In this document: one piece after another, positions 1-11,461 of the stretch
Numbering within the stretch: the first letter of the stretch is position 1
Layout of the letters: each line of letters starts with the position of its first letter
Origin: Symbiodinium kawagutii
Lineage: Eukaryota > Sar > Dinophyceae > Suessiales > Symbiodiniaceae
DNA: 64,000 bases
NCBI GenBank assembly: GCA_009767595.1
Contig: VSDK01026019.1
Span: forward strand, 68,426 to 132,425
Direction: 5' to 3'
The notes under the pieces: model-generated
Seen by the model: only the letters and a program-made list of their open reading frames with translations
What the model was told of the DNA's origin: nothing
The model's database searches: none
Translations under genes and position numbers: made by a program

Positions 1-450
1 TTTGGTATCCTCATTTTTATTGGCAATTTTCCCCCCTTTTCCCCTTTTCCCAAAGCTTCGTCAAACAAGCCATGCCTACTGAAATGATCGATGTTCCAGC
101 CACATTGGAGACAAACGGATCTTAGTTGGAAAATCAGGTCTACCCAAAACTGGTCATTTCTTTCTGGAAAACCCCCTGAGCTGTCAATAATCAACTGAGT
201 AGACCCGTCTGCCAACAGTGCCGTTGATGGTAGAAGCCTGGGGGTAAACGCGAAGCCGTCATGTACAGTAGCCAAATTCCGATTCGGATCACAGCAGGAC
301 TAGCCTCAGTTGACCTGGAAACATAAAAATATCTGAAGTAAATAGCTTGCTTGTGCCAGGTTATTCATTGGATGGGTTGGGTGATTCATTGCTTATACCC
401 CCTTCATTTGAATCTTTCCCACGATAAATCATCGATCTTCCCAGCCAACC
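1..450. other. Stretch without a recognisable gene
   Basis: Mixed-composition sequence with no open frame that looks coding and no clear repeat. I see nothing specific in it. Confidence 0.5.
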
Positions 451-454
451 GAGC

Positions 455-625
455 CATTGCGCCCGGGGCTACCCCAACAGTGTCGGCGTGACGTGAGCAG
501 CGGAGAGAAACCCAAGGTAGACAGCAACCTGGGGCGTTGCGACCGGCGGTGTGTCCCTGGGGGTAGGCCGGAGTTGGCCGCAACTATCCCCACAAAGGAT
601 GATTCTTGGTGAGGAAACCGCCAAT
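455..625 (-). other. GC-rich coding-like island
   Basis: The island is richer in GC than its surroundings. One minus frame reads a stretch containing AYPQGHTAGRNAPG, which looks like part of a protein, but a second minus frame is also open. It may be an exon of the same unassigned minus-strand gene as the islands up to about 7.2 kb. No family is recognised. Confidence 0.2.
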
Positions 626-1319
626 AAATGGCTGATACTAACCTATCTAACCTATATATGAACAAAACCGTGCAGATTTATCACCTTGTTGTCAGGGGCC
701 GTTTGCAAACGCGGGATCGAGCATGAATTTGAAGCCTCCCGTTCACAGATCTATGTGACGAATCAGCAGCATTCTGCAGCGTCATTACCTATCGCCAAGC
801 TTGACAAACATCGCCCTTAGCCAAAAACTGAACCTTTGGTGAACTTGGGTGAGGGGCCAGAAGTTGAAGTCAGCATCGTTCTCGGCGACGCTCGTCCACT
901 GGTGGTTCGAACTTTTTGACTTCCACACAACTCTGATAAACAAGTGACCAACTATGTCGCATGTGTCCAGCGAAGTGAACCATGCAAAAAAACAGGAAAA
1001 AACAGCCGGTGGTTGCTTAGTCAGCCAGTTCGCACAGAGCCATGCGTCACTGGATTGGCTGATGGTTGAAAATCAAAAACGGCTAATGGTGGTTCGTGAG
1101 CTGATGAATGATGGTGAGTGGTGCTTGAAAATGGACATAAATCCTGGATGGGGCTGGTTTGTGCACCACTCGTTTTCAAGGTTTCCATTTGTAAAAGTTC
1201 CCACTACCACAAATTTCTGGGCTTAATCATAATCAACCTTTTGTTCACCCGGATCAACCATAATACTCTGGCTATCCAATTGCCAACCGTTCTCACGATT
1301 CTATGGAGGTTTGGCCATC

Positions 1320-1440
1320 AGCCATGTCTGGGAACCTGGGGCCCAGAAACACGACGTCACCACGGCGGGCACTTCAAGCCATCGATCTCCAGTGACTTCG
1401 GGCATCACCGATGTCACAGCTTGGGGACCATGCGATCATC
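1320..1440 (-). other. GC-rich coding-like island
   Basis: A minus frame reads VTSVMPEVTGDRWLEVPAVV and onward without a stop through this GC-rich block. Plus frames are open too, so the strand is not certain. Treated as a possible exon with unknown borders. Confidence 0.2.
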
Positions 1441-1729
1441 CATCAGCAGCTACAAGTCCTATCATTTTGTTGAACCATTGTCGACCAACAGCCCGTGTTC
1501 ACCAGGAAGTGTGATTTCAGCATGAGCATGCATTAGCCATTCACATCCTCTTCACCCAAAATCACTCTCTCAACTTCAACAACCAGACAACTTCACAAAT
1601 TTCACCCCTTGCGAATGGAAAACATCAGCCACACAACGTGGAGCAAGTTGAGATTAATCCACCTGTTTATACATAAACACCATGAACACTATGAACCACT
1701 ATGAACCACTAACGAAGGCCAACCAACTA

Positions 1730-1835
1730 GTCACACTCGCTGGGTGCCAATGTTCAGCCCCCGTGGCACCGTTCCTTGGATTCCCCGCATTAGCCCAGCA
1801 ATGGAGTAGAAGACCGATCGAAAGACCCACTTCAG
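1730..1835 (-). other. Coding-like island, possible exon
   Basis: On the minus strand one frame reads SVFYSIAGLMRGIQGTVPRG and ends at a TAG (...NIGTQRV). The residue mix is protein-like, while the flanks are AT-rich and full of stops. Family unknown. Confidence 0.25.
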
Positions 1836-2220
1836 AGGGGTTGGCATCGTCCTGGTCGTGACTGATCGGAAAAAGTTGGAAAACATCGGGGAAAAAAACA
1901 ACATGGTGACTAATCATCAACCATCATTATCAATATAACTGTTAATGATCATTATCACTATAGTCTATAGTCATTACTATCATCATTCGCAGCTAGTCGC
2001 TATCCTAACCACAGAAGCTAGCCTCGTCTCAGCTGGCGGTTTGGAGGGCGGCACCGAGACGCCCGTGCCCGGGTGAACCCAGGTGGTCCTCAGGCACCGG
2101 TGGTGGATCCAAGGGAGCCCTCAGGATCGTTGGTGCACATAACCAGGGTAGGACTACCAGGCAAATAGCCGGTCACTAAGGTGGTTATGAGGGAGAATCA
2201 TCAACTATGTGAGCTAGGCA

Positions 2221-2330
2221 TTGGTTGGTGGTGCGAACAGTCACCCCGTCATGAAAAATGTGCCCAAGTCAACCAACCAATTGTTAAGAACTACTAGGAA
2301 ACATAGAAAATGTTTCAAACTACCAACCAA
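2221..2330. mobile_element. Family-2 short TIR element
   Basis: Imperfect terminal inverted repeats: left TTGGTTGGTGGTGCGAA, right ending TACCAACCAA. The interior (a CCCCGTCATGAAAAA-like block, then GTCAACCAACCAA, then an ACTAGGAAA-like block) recurs at 4,459, 8,505, 15,642 and 32,861. It has no coding capacity, so it is a MITE-like element. Confidence 0.6.
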
Positions 2331-2689
2331 ATATGCATCTACATGTCTCTGGAAACAGATCTGCCATGTCCTAATGTGCAAGACTTCAATAAACAAACAA
2401 TAACGAAACAAGAAGCAAGCAGGGAAACAAGCAATCAGATTGACAAACAACTGCATGCATGTATCCTCATTGTCGATCAAGGAGGGCAACAAACAACATA
2501 GATAAATACAGGAACATATCAAACAGCTCACCTATCTATGATGTTTCTCACATACATATAAACGACCACTGAAACACAATTTAGGTGTATATACGTACAT
2601 ATAAGCAAATAGACATACAACCCAATCCACAATATAAGTGACTGCATTGATAAGCAAACAAACAAGCAGTCACACACACACTACCAGCT

Positions 2690-2800
2690 TCAGTCGCGAC
2701 GCCAGCGCTTCCATCCCCGGCGCAACCACGCCATTCCATTCCCAACGGCATCGAGCTGCTCTTCCGTCTCTTGGTTGTAGTAGTAGGGTCTACCATCCTC
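2690..2800 (-). CDS. WW-domain exon (partial)
   Basis: The minus frame reads EDGRPYYYNQETEE. This is the central core of a WW domain, where a turn is followed by the aromatic triplet YYY-N and then T-x-E. The second WW tryptophan and its proline would lie in the next exon; a GC donor directly after the ETEE codons (GAAGA|GCAGC) would allow that. WW domains are about 35-residue modules that bind proline-rich peptides, common in splicing and transcription factors. The first tryptophan is not visible here. The rest of the gene was not assembled. Confidence 0.5.
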   Translation of the reverse strand, partial: EDGRPYYYNQETEEQLDAVGNGMAWLRRGWKRWRRD

Positions 2801-3091
2801 GCGTCTCAAAACCAGCCCATCAATCACGCAAAATCACCAGCGACTCAACAGAGATCCCCATCAACTCGCTGCAGATCCCCATCAGCTCACAATATTCGCC
2901 ACAAGCGGCCAAGTTCCACCAGGATCATTGCCATCAGAAAAGGGCTCCACCCCAGAACCATGAAATCCCCGCTGCCTTGGTGTAAATCACAATCCAGTCC
3001 TGGCAATGCGGGTTGACTCACCGGGGAACAGCTGCTCTGTACAACTCCCTTTGATAACCCAACAACCCAACCAACCAGGGTTGTTGTTCCT

Positions 3092-3262
3092 GTTCGTGGT
3101 TGTTGGTTGTTGGTTGTTGGTTGTTGGTTGTTGGTTGTTGGTTGTTGGTTGTTGATGTTGTTGTTGTTGGTTGTTGGTTGTTGTTTGTTGTTGTGGTTGT
3201 TGTGGTTGTTGTGGTTGTTGTTGTTGTTGTTCTTGTGGTTGCTGCTGGTGCTGTTGTGTTTT
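3092..3262. repeat. GTT/GGTTGTT microsatellite tract
   Basis: A tandem GGTTGTT/GTTGTTGTGG tract, read as CAA-rich on the minus strand. It generates the overlapping Asn/Gln/Thr- and Leu/Val-rich open frames seen here on both strands, which are not evidence of a gene. Flanks 2,970-3,090 and 3,262-3,980 show nothing else recognisable. Confidence 0.85.
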
Positions 3263-3984
3263 GTTGACAACGGTGGCGGTGGTAGTGTTGGGGTTCTGGC
3301 GATGACTTTGCTGAATTGGCTGTTCTTGTTGTCGCGTGGTTGTTGCTGCTGCCATTTTCAACTTGGAGGAGACAAGCCAAAAGTACTACAGTACTGTCTG
3401 AGTGACAAGTGCACAACCAGGAAACCTCGAAACAAGACTGACCATGGCGTGATATAACCATCCAATCATCAAAACATGACGACTCATGGCAACAGTGGTT
3501 ATCTTGTCACTAATCATGGCATAAGCATATCAACCCTGGCCCTCACCGTGGTGTCTCAGTTCTGCTGGTTAGCTGGTACAACCAACCCTACCGGCCAATG
3601 GACGTAAGAAATTGTACAGCAAATAGCCAGCCACTGGAGTGGAAGAAACCCTTAGAAATGCATAGAAATCCCATATAACCAGCCAGTATAATCCATTGCA
3701 ATGACCAATCGACCAATGCTTTTTGACACCAAACCAAGTAAAAACTCTGAGCAGCTGAAACAACCAAGCATTCCGTTGGTGGTGGCTTTCTGACGCTTGG
3801 GATCTTCAAACTTGAGGGATTTTGTTGGGACTAGAAATGAAATGCTGGTGAATAATGGTTTGTCATACTTATTCAGTGGGTCATGGTAGTTCATTAATGA
3901 TTAGTTAATCAGATTTATGGTAAACAAGGGTTGATTGAGGGTAAACAACTGGTTGAAGTTTGGTTGATATGGTCCTGCACAACC

Positions 3985-4085
3985 AAGTCGAGCTCTTGAT
4001 GTTGGAATCGTGAACCCGCAGCAAAACGTGGCTCAACGGACTGCCCCAAAACCGTTGATTGTCGCAAACGACGAGTTACCCTTGC
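3985..4085 (-). other. Possible exon
   Basis: A minus frame reads QSTVLGQSVEPRFAAGSRFQ and onward in a locally GC-richer block, just downstream of the better exon at 4,284-4,421. No splice sites were fixed and no family was recognised. Confidence 0.2.
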
Positions 4086-4283
4086 TTGATAACCACCTAT
4101 CATCAGTTGTTATTGTTGGCAATAGTCACTATAAAAATCATGGCTAGTTCGAGTAACTGCAAACCACCTAGATATACACATCAGTTATTATTACTAATCA
4201 GTTATAAACATCTACTTGTACAATTAACCACTTATAGTTAATCCTATACTTGTTATAAACCATCTATAGTGTTGGCTAACCAC

Positions 4284-4421
4284 CTGCAACTTCAGTGGAT
4301 TCCAGGTCTGCCGGGCCGGCTCCTTGCCCAGGTTGAAGTACTCCACCTTGGGAGCATCCACTTCCTGGCGGAGGAAGTAAGCGTCGCAGAGCGGTCGCAG
4401 AGTGCGCGCGCGCGACACCAA
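4284..4421 (-). CDS. Exon of unassigned minus-strand gene
   Basis: The minus frame contains LRPLCDAYFLRQEVDAPKV, then EYFNLGKEPARQTWNPLKLQ, and stops exactly at CAG|GTGGTT, a good GT donor. Composition is GC-rich and protein-like, in contrast to AT-rich flanks. The exon start is uncertain because no clear acceptor lies close upstream; the block is preceded by a short CG-repeat stretch. The protein family is not recognised. It may share a gene with the WW-domain exon at 2.7-2.8 kb, since the strand and order are compatible. Confidence 0.55.
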
Positions 4422-4458
4422 TGATTCACCGACAAGGCCGACTGATGTTAGACAGTAA

Positions 4459-4566
4459 CTGGTTGGTGGTGCTCACCACCCCGTCATGAAACATATGCAA
4501 GTCAACCAACCAATTCTTAATAACTACGTTTGGGAAATAAAAGATGTGGATCAAACCACCAACCAG
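4459..4566. mobile_element. Family-2 short TIR element
   Basis: Left end CTGGTTGGTGGT and right end ACCACCAACCAG are perfect inverted repeats of 12 bp. The interior resembles the elements at 2,221 and 8,505. Non-coding and MITE-like. Confidence 0.7.
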
Positions 4567-4737
4567 TGATTATGATGCTTATCTGGCTTATAGCTGCTGA
4601 TTATGATGGTTATGATATTACAACTGGTTTATGAATTTGCCAAGCAAATGTTCAATTTACCAAGTTAATTTTAGGCGAATCATCTGGCAAACTTTGAGGT
4701 ATAGGCTTTTTGTTCCAGGAGCACATACGAGTCATAT

Positions 4738-4852
4738 ATGAGTGTTGCTCAAGCCATTGGGGTGCCCCAAAATCACTCGTCTTTGTACTATAAATGGCCA
4801 ATCCAGGATGATAACTGGAGGGTTCCCTATTTTGAGAAACCAGCACATCGTC
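4738..4852. mobile_element. Family-1 short TIR element (diverged)
   Basis: The left arm reads GTGTTGCTCAAGCCATTGGG and the right arm ends with TTCCCTATTTTGAGAAACCA. These match the two consensus arms of family 1 (GGTTTCTCAAAATAGGGG and its complement) with several changes. Confidence 0.5.
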
Positions 4853-5328
4853 AGTTGAAAAGGAATTCTTTTGTCAGACCAGAAGCCAGACGCGAAGCAG
4901 GAAAAAGAGACATGCAAATGATCTCACAGGGCACTGTTCAGTGGATACTTCTGTGACAGAAATTGACAAAGCACTTGCCGAAGTGAATAATGATGGTTGA
5001 AGACTGTGAAACGATGGTTCATGGTTTATACACCTCACTAGTGATTATGAATGGTTACAGTATCAATGGCTTTGGATGCTTGCTAGGTAGGCCACCCTTC
5101 GACAACATGTGTAAGAAATTTTGGTACAGGAATGAATTAACGGCTTTTGTAAACATAGGATCATCACTCTATCATTTGCTGTCATCATCATCGAACTCAA
5201 GGTTAATGTAATATGATGGTCAAGAATGGGCGATTTGATGATGAAATCACTTTTGACATTGACAAAATTGAGGGTGAATCAATGGTACATAAAGATGTCT
5301 AATTGGTAATCCATGGTGAGTCACCCAT

Positions 5329-5456
5329 ATGGCTGTGGTTCAAAACCCTGTGCCACCCCTGTGCCCCTGGTTCCCCCATCATTAACCTTTGTTTTCCCTT
5401 ATTATTGTTGGTAAATCCTCCATTGCTTGGTTGGTTAATATTGACCCATAGCCAAA
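5329..5456. mobile_element. Family-3 short TIR element
   Basis: Starts ATGGCTGTGGTTCA and ends TTGACCCATAGCCA, nearly perfect inverted repeats. The internal blocks CCCCTGGTTCCCCCATCATTAA and TTTTCCCTTATTATTGTTGG recur in the same order at 41,579 and 60,703. No coding capacity. Confidence 0.65.
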
Positions 5457-5484
5457 TTAAACATCCAGAGATCAGCTAAATCAA

Positions 5485-5610
5485 TCTTCAGCTTCCCCAG
5501 CTCTCACCGCGATTCGCCGCAAACCACAACCGCAGCAAACAACCGCCCCGTCCGGCATAGAAGGCTGAACCAACGCGGGTTTTCTCAGTGTCTGGCGCAG
5601 CACCAGGGCA
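5485..5610 (-). other. GC-rich coding-like island
   Basis: A minus frame reads GAAPDTEKTRVGSAFYAGRG across the GC-rich block. Borders and family unknown. The following 5,610-6,020 is AT-rich, made of degenerate TGATGATTAATCATT-like sequence with no gene visible. Confidence 0.25.
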
Positions 5611-6024
5611 GCAACGGGTCAACCATGGTCAATGATCAATCAACTAGTCACTTACAAGGTAATGATAAATGATCATTGATGATTAATCATTATGATTCAT
5701 GATTCATGAGTAAATACGGTTTACTATAGAAATGATGATGGTAACAAGCAATTGGGATCAACCATGGTACTGAGTAACAATGGATTATTAGTAATGGTTG
5801 ATCATAATGACCAATGATTGTTGATGATCACCCAGTCCATCAGTGGTTGATACTGAGTAATTAGTAGTTGATACTAATGATTACTGATCGCTAATGATGG
5901 TTACTACATGGTCAATCGCGGAGAATGATTCGTGATAGTGTTTTATGATAATGGTTGCCATGGTGTGTGATGCTAAGGTGATAGAACATATCATGATGTA
6001 ATATACTTCTGACAATCACTACTA

Positions 6025-6130
6025 TGTGGGTGTTGCTCAAAATAGGGGTACCCCCAAAACAAATGCTTTCCTAGTAAAATGATCACTTTTTGGTGGGTTG
6101 TTGGTTACCCTATGACTTGGCACACACCCA
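6025..6130. mobile_element. Family-1-like TIR element (degenerate)
   Basis: The left arm GGTGTTGCTCAAAATAGGGG and following TACCCCCAAAA match family 1. The right side has drifted (GGTTACCCTATGACTTGG) and only loosely pairs with it. Confidence 0.35.
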
Positions 6131-6283
6131 TGTTGCTGCGGTGAGGGTACAACCGTGATGAGTGTAGAAACCAACGTCCATGATCCCAAAATTGCCAAGC
6201 TGCAAACCTTGCACTGCCTCGTGATGGACATGGGCCTTTTCTGTATGCGTTGGCAAACCTTTCGTCATATAATGTTGCGTTAT

Positions 6284-6346
6284 CTGTGAAATGCTTTACC
6301 TGTGAAATGCTTTACCTGTGAAATGTTTTACCTGTGAAATAGTTCA
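6284..6346. repeat. 16-bp tandem repeat, about 4 copies
   Basis: The unit CTGTGAAATGCTTTAC is repeated with small changes. No coding sense. Confidence 0.7.
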
Positions 6347-6377
6347 GAAGTAGTTGCTGATCACCACCTTTTCATCA

Positions 6378-6498
6378 TACAAGGTGGGGCCCCCCTAAGT
6401 TGGTTTATAACTAGGGTAAGGTAACTACCAGTTGTGGTAGATATAACCATATTTAAATGGCTTGTTGACCAAGTTATAACTAGGAGCCCCACCTTGTA
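6378..6498. mobile_element. Palindromic short element
   Basis: Arms TACAAGGTGGGGC (6,378-6,390) and GCCCCACCTTGTA (6,486-6,498) are perfect inverted repeats. Its GGTAACTACCAGTT interior is echoed in the introns of both large paralogues near 34.45 and 58.53 kb, so this is probably another small repeat family. Confidence 0.5.
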
Positions 6499-6774
6499 GA
6501 AGTAGTCGAATGACTTGTGAAATGGTGATCATTTTGGCTGAACCATTGGTCGCCACAATTGCACCAATTTTCGAAGGTTTCCAGCATACCAATGCAAAAT
6601 CTGCCAATAATTGATGGTTTCCAAGCAGGTTTCTCAAAATAACATCTAGTGATTTTCCATGGTTTCCTATGTTTTCCTACGCTTTCCTATGGTTTCCACT
6701 CTGGTTTCCTATGCTTTCCTATGCTCTCCCGTCGTTTCCCATGCTTTCCCCTAGTTTCCCTAGGATCACAGCCA

Positions 6775-6965
6775 TGTGTTCGATCACAACAGCGCGGCAC
6801 GACCTCCATCGCCAGCCAGGCCTGTCCAGAGGTGAACGGTATCTGCGGGTTCGACGCTTTGTTCTGCCGCGGCCGGCCGGCTCCTGCGTGACGCCGTGCC
6901 GTCCCGCCACGGGGTGCCCGGAAGAACCGGACCGGCAACTGCCGGTAGTCCTAGCATGGTTACCA
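6775..6965. other. GC-rich coding-like island
   Basis: High-GC block open in several frames on both strands. The most protein-like minus reading contains QNKASNPQIPFTSGQAWLAM. Several competing frames make the strand and borders uncertain. Confidence 0.2.
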
Positions 6966-7094
6966 TTGGTTACACAGATATTAACCAGGAATATGACTAT
7001 GAATAATATTGCAGAGATATCTTATGACATGTTGATATTCATCCTAAATCATTTCTACAATCCTGACAATCCTCGAACGGCGGTATGAACCACC

Positions 7095-7225
7095 AAGCCA
7101 CCAACTCACCATGGCACCTGCGAGTAGCGGTGACCAGCCAGCTGCTGCATCCACCCGGCGCAGCAAGGCCGCCTGAAGCGGACTCAGATCTCTGACTGGA
7201 TGGAGACTTCGCCATGCATTTACAC
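7095..7225 (-). other. Coding-like island, possible exon
   Basis: A minus frame reads LHPVRDLSPLQAALLRRVDA followed by AAGWSPLLAG, an amphipathic-helix-like sequence in a GC-rich block. Family unknown. From 7,225 to 8,500 I see only AT-rich, stop-filled sequence. Confidence 0.25.
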
Positions 7226-8504
7226 ACATAATGAGGAGACGTGAGGAGTTTTCTTATTCTGAAAAGATCATTTACCATCATTTACCCATAAAGTGATGAG
7301 TTCTCTTGTTGAAAAAAAGGATCATCTTGGGAGCCGTTCTTTGCATAGACAAGAGCCCAAATGTCGACGAACAAACACATGGAGTTCCTGTTTCTGCACA
7401 TCTTCATGGCTATCGCTGCCCTGCACTGTTCAACGAACAGCCTTTTGGGGCTCCGAGTAACCGCTGAGAGGGGTGCCAGGATCATCGGATGATCTGTGGT
7501 TTGAGGTTTTGAGCTTCGCAGGACATGCTTTCTAGGGATCCAAACATCGCTGCAATAACAAAGTTAAGCGTACAATTACAACGACCTGTCAGGATATGGC
7601 CAGTCAATAAGTTAACCGGTCAACACTGGACGAAGAACAGTTGATGATGTTTGACAGTGCTGAAAACATTGGTCAATCATGATTAGGTGGGGAGGTGAAG
7701 CTACTACTAGCCTGTGTAAACTCACCTGGTTGCGTGGATTTGTTCTACCATAGAAGTGGATTGCTTGCCAATTGAAATTAGCCTTTGGTTCCCAGGGGAT
7801 CGGATATCCCCACCAGCACTGGGTAATGACCAAATCGTACTACTCATCTTGGGTTCCTTCCATCGTTGAACCTTTTCAAGATGATTCAATCACTATCAAA
7901 CACTCACAAAAACATGTTGAAACCACACTATAATCAACGGACCACAAACGAATAGTAGAATCGGCCAAGCTTTCCTATCATTGTTCACGGCTAAGAGTAT
8001 CTGCCGATTATCAAGCATTGCATCATCGCCGTTTTGATGGGTTTTACATGTTCTACGATTGGTGGTCGTGCATTGTTAGCTCATGTCAACACCTAACCAA
8101 CATTTTCATGGGTGAAACAGTCAAACAGTCAAACAACGTTAGTTATAAAAATGCCGATAGCAAATACAGTAGGGTATAGTACCAGTAGGGTAAAACATGA
8201 CTCAACATTACATTATTGAGCACTCATCAATAGGCATCATTAACAATTATTACCATTCAAGACCCATCAGATTCCCGCTATCAATTGTGGTTGGGTGTGG
8301 TATATTACAACCAATTGCAACACAAGAAGAACTGCAGAATCTGCTGGGAATACCAGCAGAACCTTTATAGAACAATCATTGACCGTTCCATAAGCGTATC
8401 GGCACCCAGGTATCCTGCTTCCTGAAAATTGTAGACCTAATGAAACCTAGGTCTGACATGGAATCCCTGATGGAATCCGACCAATCCATAACCATTCCAT
8501 TACT

Positions 8505-8602
8505 CTGGTTTGTGGTTTTTACCCCTTATGAAAAACATGCGCTTGTCAACCAACCAACCAGTACTAGGGAAAATAAAACATGTGAATCAAACCACAAACC
8601 AG
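8505..8602. mobile_element. Family-2 short TIR element
   Basis: Left CTGGTTTGTGGTTT, right AACCACAAACCAG: near-perfect inverted repeats with compensating changes in both arms. The interior carries the same GTCAACCAACCAACC and ACTAGGGAAAATAAAA blocks as the other family-2 copies. Confidence 0.7.
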
Positions 8603-10290
8603 TAGTTGCTTGACCAGTTGTTTAAACACCATATTGTTGGACACTAACCCCAAATCAGTTTTTAATTCATTAACCACTGGCAGTTGCTTATTGCAAACCA
8701 TTCATATCCATATTCAACCATTGTTGTTGGACACTCACCCCTATTACTAACCATTCCTAACCATTACTAACCATTACTAACCACTAACCTTTGTTGTTTA
8801 ACCAGTTGTCTAACCATGTTTAAAACCACCAACCAGTGCTCCACTGCCATGGCTCCCTACTAGTCTCATCTCACTGCGCCAAGGGCCTTGGTGCATCTGG
8901 TGAGGCTCGACATCACCTTGCAGTCCACGCGAGGGAAGGGGCTCCCAAGGGATTCGGGTATGGACGGATGACATACATGTGATTGTACTTTGAATGTATT
9001 TATTCATATTTTTTTTTCATATTTGGGATTCAAAGATGTTGTTTCGTTGCATATGCCCACATCTTATCTACTTGTAAAGGAGATGAATGGTGGGTGTACA
9101 TTTGATTGACGGTTGCTTAGTCAATGTTACCCAACAACCAAATGGTACGAGCGCATGCTGAGTGCTTTTCGATGACCCAAGTGGAGCCCCTGCCTTGTTG
9201 CAACGCGGCGTTCCAAAACTCTGGGGCGATGAGTTGTCCCCGCTGATGAGTTCTTCAGTTTTGAATGTTATGGATGATCATACCGTACCTTCAAGGTTGG
9301 GATTGTTGAGGGATGTCATGGTCATAGCCGCCATAGCCTCACATCTGCTTTTTTTTGCAGGGTTCATGGGCTTTCCGTGTGAGAAAAGAGCAACTCATCA
9401 CTTGCTGTGTGGAGGCAGCCTGAGAGGGTTCGACCACCATTTTCGTCCTGGTCAGGCTAAACTATGCCATACTATACTTCGGCCAAGCAGATTCGTCACG
9501 AGTTTGCTGTTGTTGGGCCAGCTCATCTCATGTCCCGTGGGTTCTGATGTACGAAGCAGCTGCGGTATCTCCGGCGACTCATGGCTGCCACTGTCACGGA
9601 CATTCAATGACGTTGATATCCATCTGACTAAATTCACTAGGACATGTATAGTTGTAATATATGAATATCGTATATATACAATCCCTATATTATATGACTA
9701 GACTATACATGTATGTAGATAAGCATATGAAACGGTTCCTCCCAATGAGTAGACGTTGGTACTTTACCTCCTCACCCAACAACCAGCAACAGGTCTGCAG
9801 GCTGCTGACCTTTCCTGCAAGCACTCACCGTAGACAAATGTGAGTGTATCATGGTGGTTTCTTAGCCCGTAGGGGACCCCAAGTTATGGTTGGTTTAGTA
9901 CTGGAAATGGTTAATATCTTAATATGGGATGATTGGCCGGGGATACCCTAATTGTGAAAAACACCCATCTGATAGGGGTGCCTACAATAAATCATGCACA
10001 ATCATTCTACAGAAAGCAGCACATCATTTTCTGTAATACTACTCATCATTTCTATGCTTCGTTTTTGATCATCATTTCCAATAGGAAACCAACCAATATC
10101 ACCAATGCTGGGAATGTCGCCAAAATCCCTACTCAGGTGAGGTGGAATGCACACAGCTGCCTTTTGCCACACTTTTTGTTGGGCTCTTGCACGTGCAAAT
10201 GCAAGTGAATTCAACCTGCAAGTTGAGTGTAACGACTACACTCCCACTGGTTTTTTTGCACCTTTTTGACGGTGAAACTGCGGTCAGTTG
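8603..10290. other. Mostly non-coding tract
   Basis: AT-rich runs of ACCATTACTAACC-like sequence to 8,820, one GC-rich coding-like block at 8,845-8,955 (competing minus frames, unassigned), then sequence with no convincing exon. The plus frame open from 9,162 to 9,701 lacks splice context and a recognisable domain, so it is not called a gene. A family-1 element lies at 9,848-9,966. Confidence 0.4.
9848..9966. mobile_element. Family-1 short TIR element
   Basis: Left arm ATGGTGGTTTCTTAGCCCGT, AGGGGACCCCAA; right arm GGGGATACCCTAATTGTGAA, AAACACCCAT. The arms pair with several mismatches. Confidence 0.5.
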
Positions 10291-10293
10291 CCA

Positions 10294-10341
10294 TTGCATC
10301 CGATCAAAATTCTTCGTCAGGATCAACTTCCTCTTCGATAC
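10294..10341 (-). CDS. Possible C-terminal exon (acidic tail) of the TXNDC9-like gene
   Basis: After an acceptor-like GAAG|G the minus frame reads GIEEEVDPDEEF and ends at TGA. A short acidic tail is typical of the TXNDC9 C-terminus, and this lies downstream of the other exons on the same strand. It is more than 2 kb from the last well-supported exon and the exons between were not found, so the link is a guess. Confidence 0.25.
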
Positions 10342-11349
10342 CTTCGGATGCCAGGTGGTGCGGGCGGATACCACACGACGTGATGTGGATTGGCTTCAGT
10401 TGAGGGCAGTTCCAACTCATGTAACCATTGCAATCGAGTTGGATATTTACATAGATGGGTAAGAACAGACATATGTTGGATATGATATCGACTATATCAC
10501 AAATCTTCAGCTATGACTTCAAGTACCACAACAAACAGGCACCACTCGCCAACAATGTTTGCTTCGCCTTGGTCCAACCTTTTAGGAGCTGTGCTGGTCC
10601 AATAGATACCCACGTCCTCCAAGCTATTCATCATCGGAAAGCTAATGCAAGCAATGATCAAGCCTCATTAGCCGTGCTTAATTATCATCTTACATGAGAT
10701 CAGTACCCACAGTCGAGCCTGGAAGTTCACAGCAGTTGGCCATTGATCGTTAAGAAACTCTTGTCATTAACCATGACGAACCACTACCAAGCACCAGGCA
10801 TTGCCATTCCAAACGAGCGACCCAGTAAACCATCACCAACCTTGGCGACCTGCTGAAAGTGATTCCTGACATTTGAATCAACCCTTAAGCATTGCCACCC
10901 AGTAATGTGAACCTCTGGCTGATTTACCAAACAATAATTCATTTGGTTGATTCATCATTCATTTGCAACTCAGCCTGATTCACTACTAGTCACTTCTTCA
11001 AGCACATTATGAACAACTATCAAACCATTCGTAACCGTTCTGAATTGTTATTGATTAACTAATCATGACGCACCCGTGTGAATCATGATCAACCGAGACT
11101 CCGATCAGCCGTCACCCGACATCTCCAAAACCCGGTTGGTGTGGCTTTCGATGGCCGTTGAATCGGCATGGCACGATCGCCGGCAACCTCCCGTAACTTG
11201 TATCCCTGGGATTCATCACGTGGTGAACACGGCGAGGCGAAGCTGGGACCACACGAATCATGATTCTGAATTGGTTTCACCGTGAGTTTTGCCTATCAAT
11301 TTAGAAGGTTGATCACTTTGAGCTTTCTCAAGTTATTATAGTAGACCAA

Positions 11350-11461
11350 CCATTAACTTCGGGGGATCCAATTTGGGGGATCAAATTGGAAACCACTCAT
11401 CATTTACAGTGATTTAGTGATTTATAACTTTGGGGGATCTTATTTTGAGAAACACCCATTG
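11350..11461. mobile_element. Family-1 short TIR element (diverged)
   Basis: The right arm TTATTTTGAGAAACACCCAT matches family 1 well. The left arm is drifted (TTCGGGGGATCCAATT...). Confidence 0.35.

Noticed and set aside
2887-3461. Asn/Thr/Gln-rich prion-like frame
   Set aside because: Open in several frames at once because of the GTT/GGTTGTT microsatellite.
9162-9701. 179-codon plus-strand frame
   Set aside because: No recognisable motif, runs into AT-rich sequence, and no convincing splice sites or neighbours.
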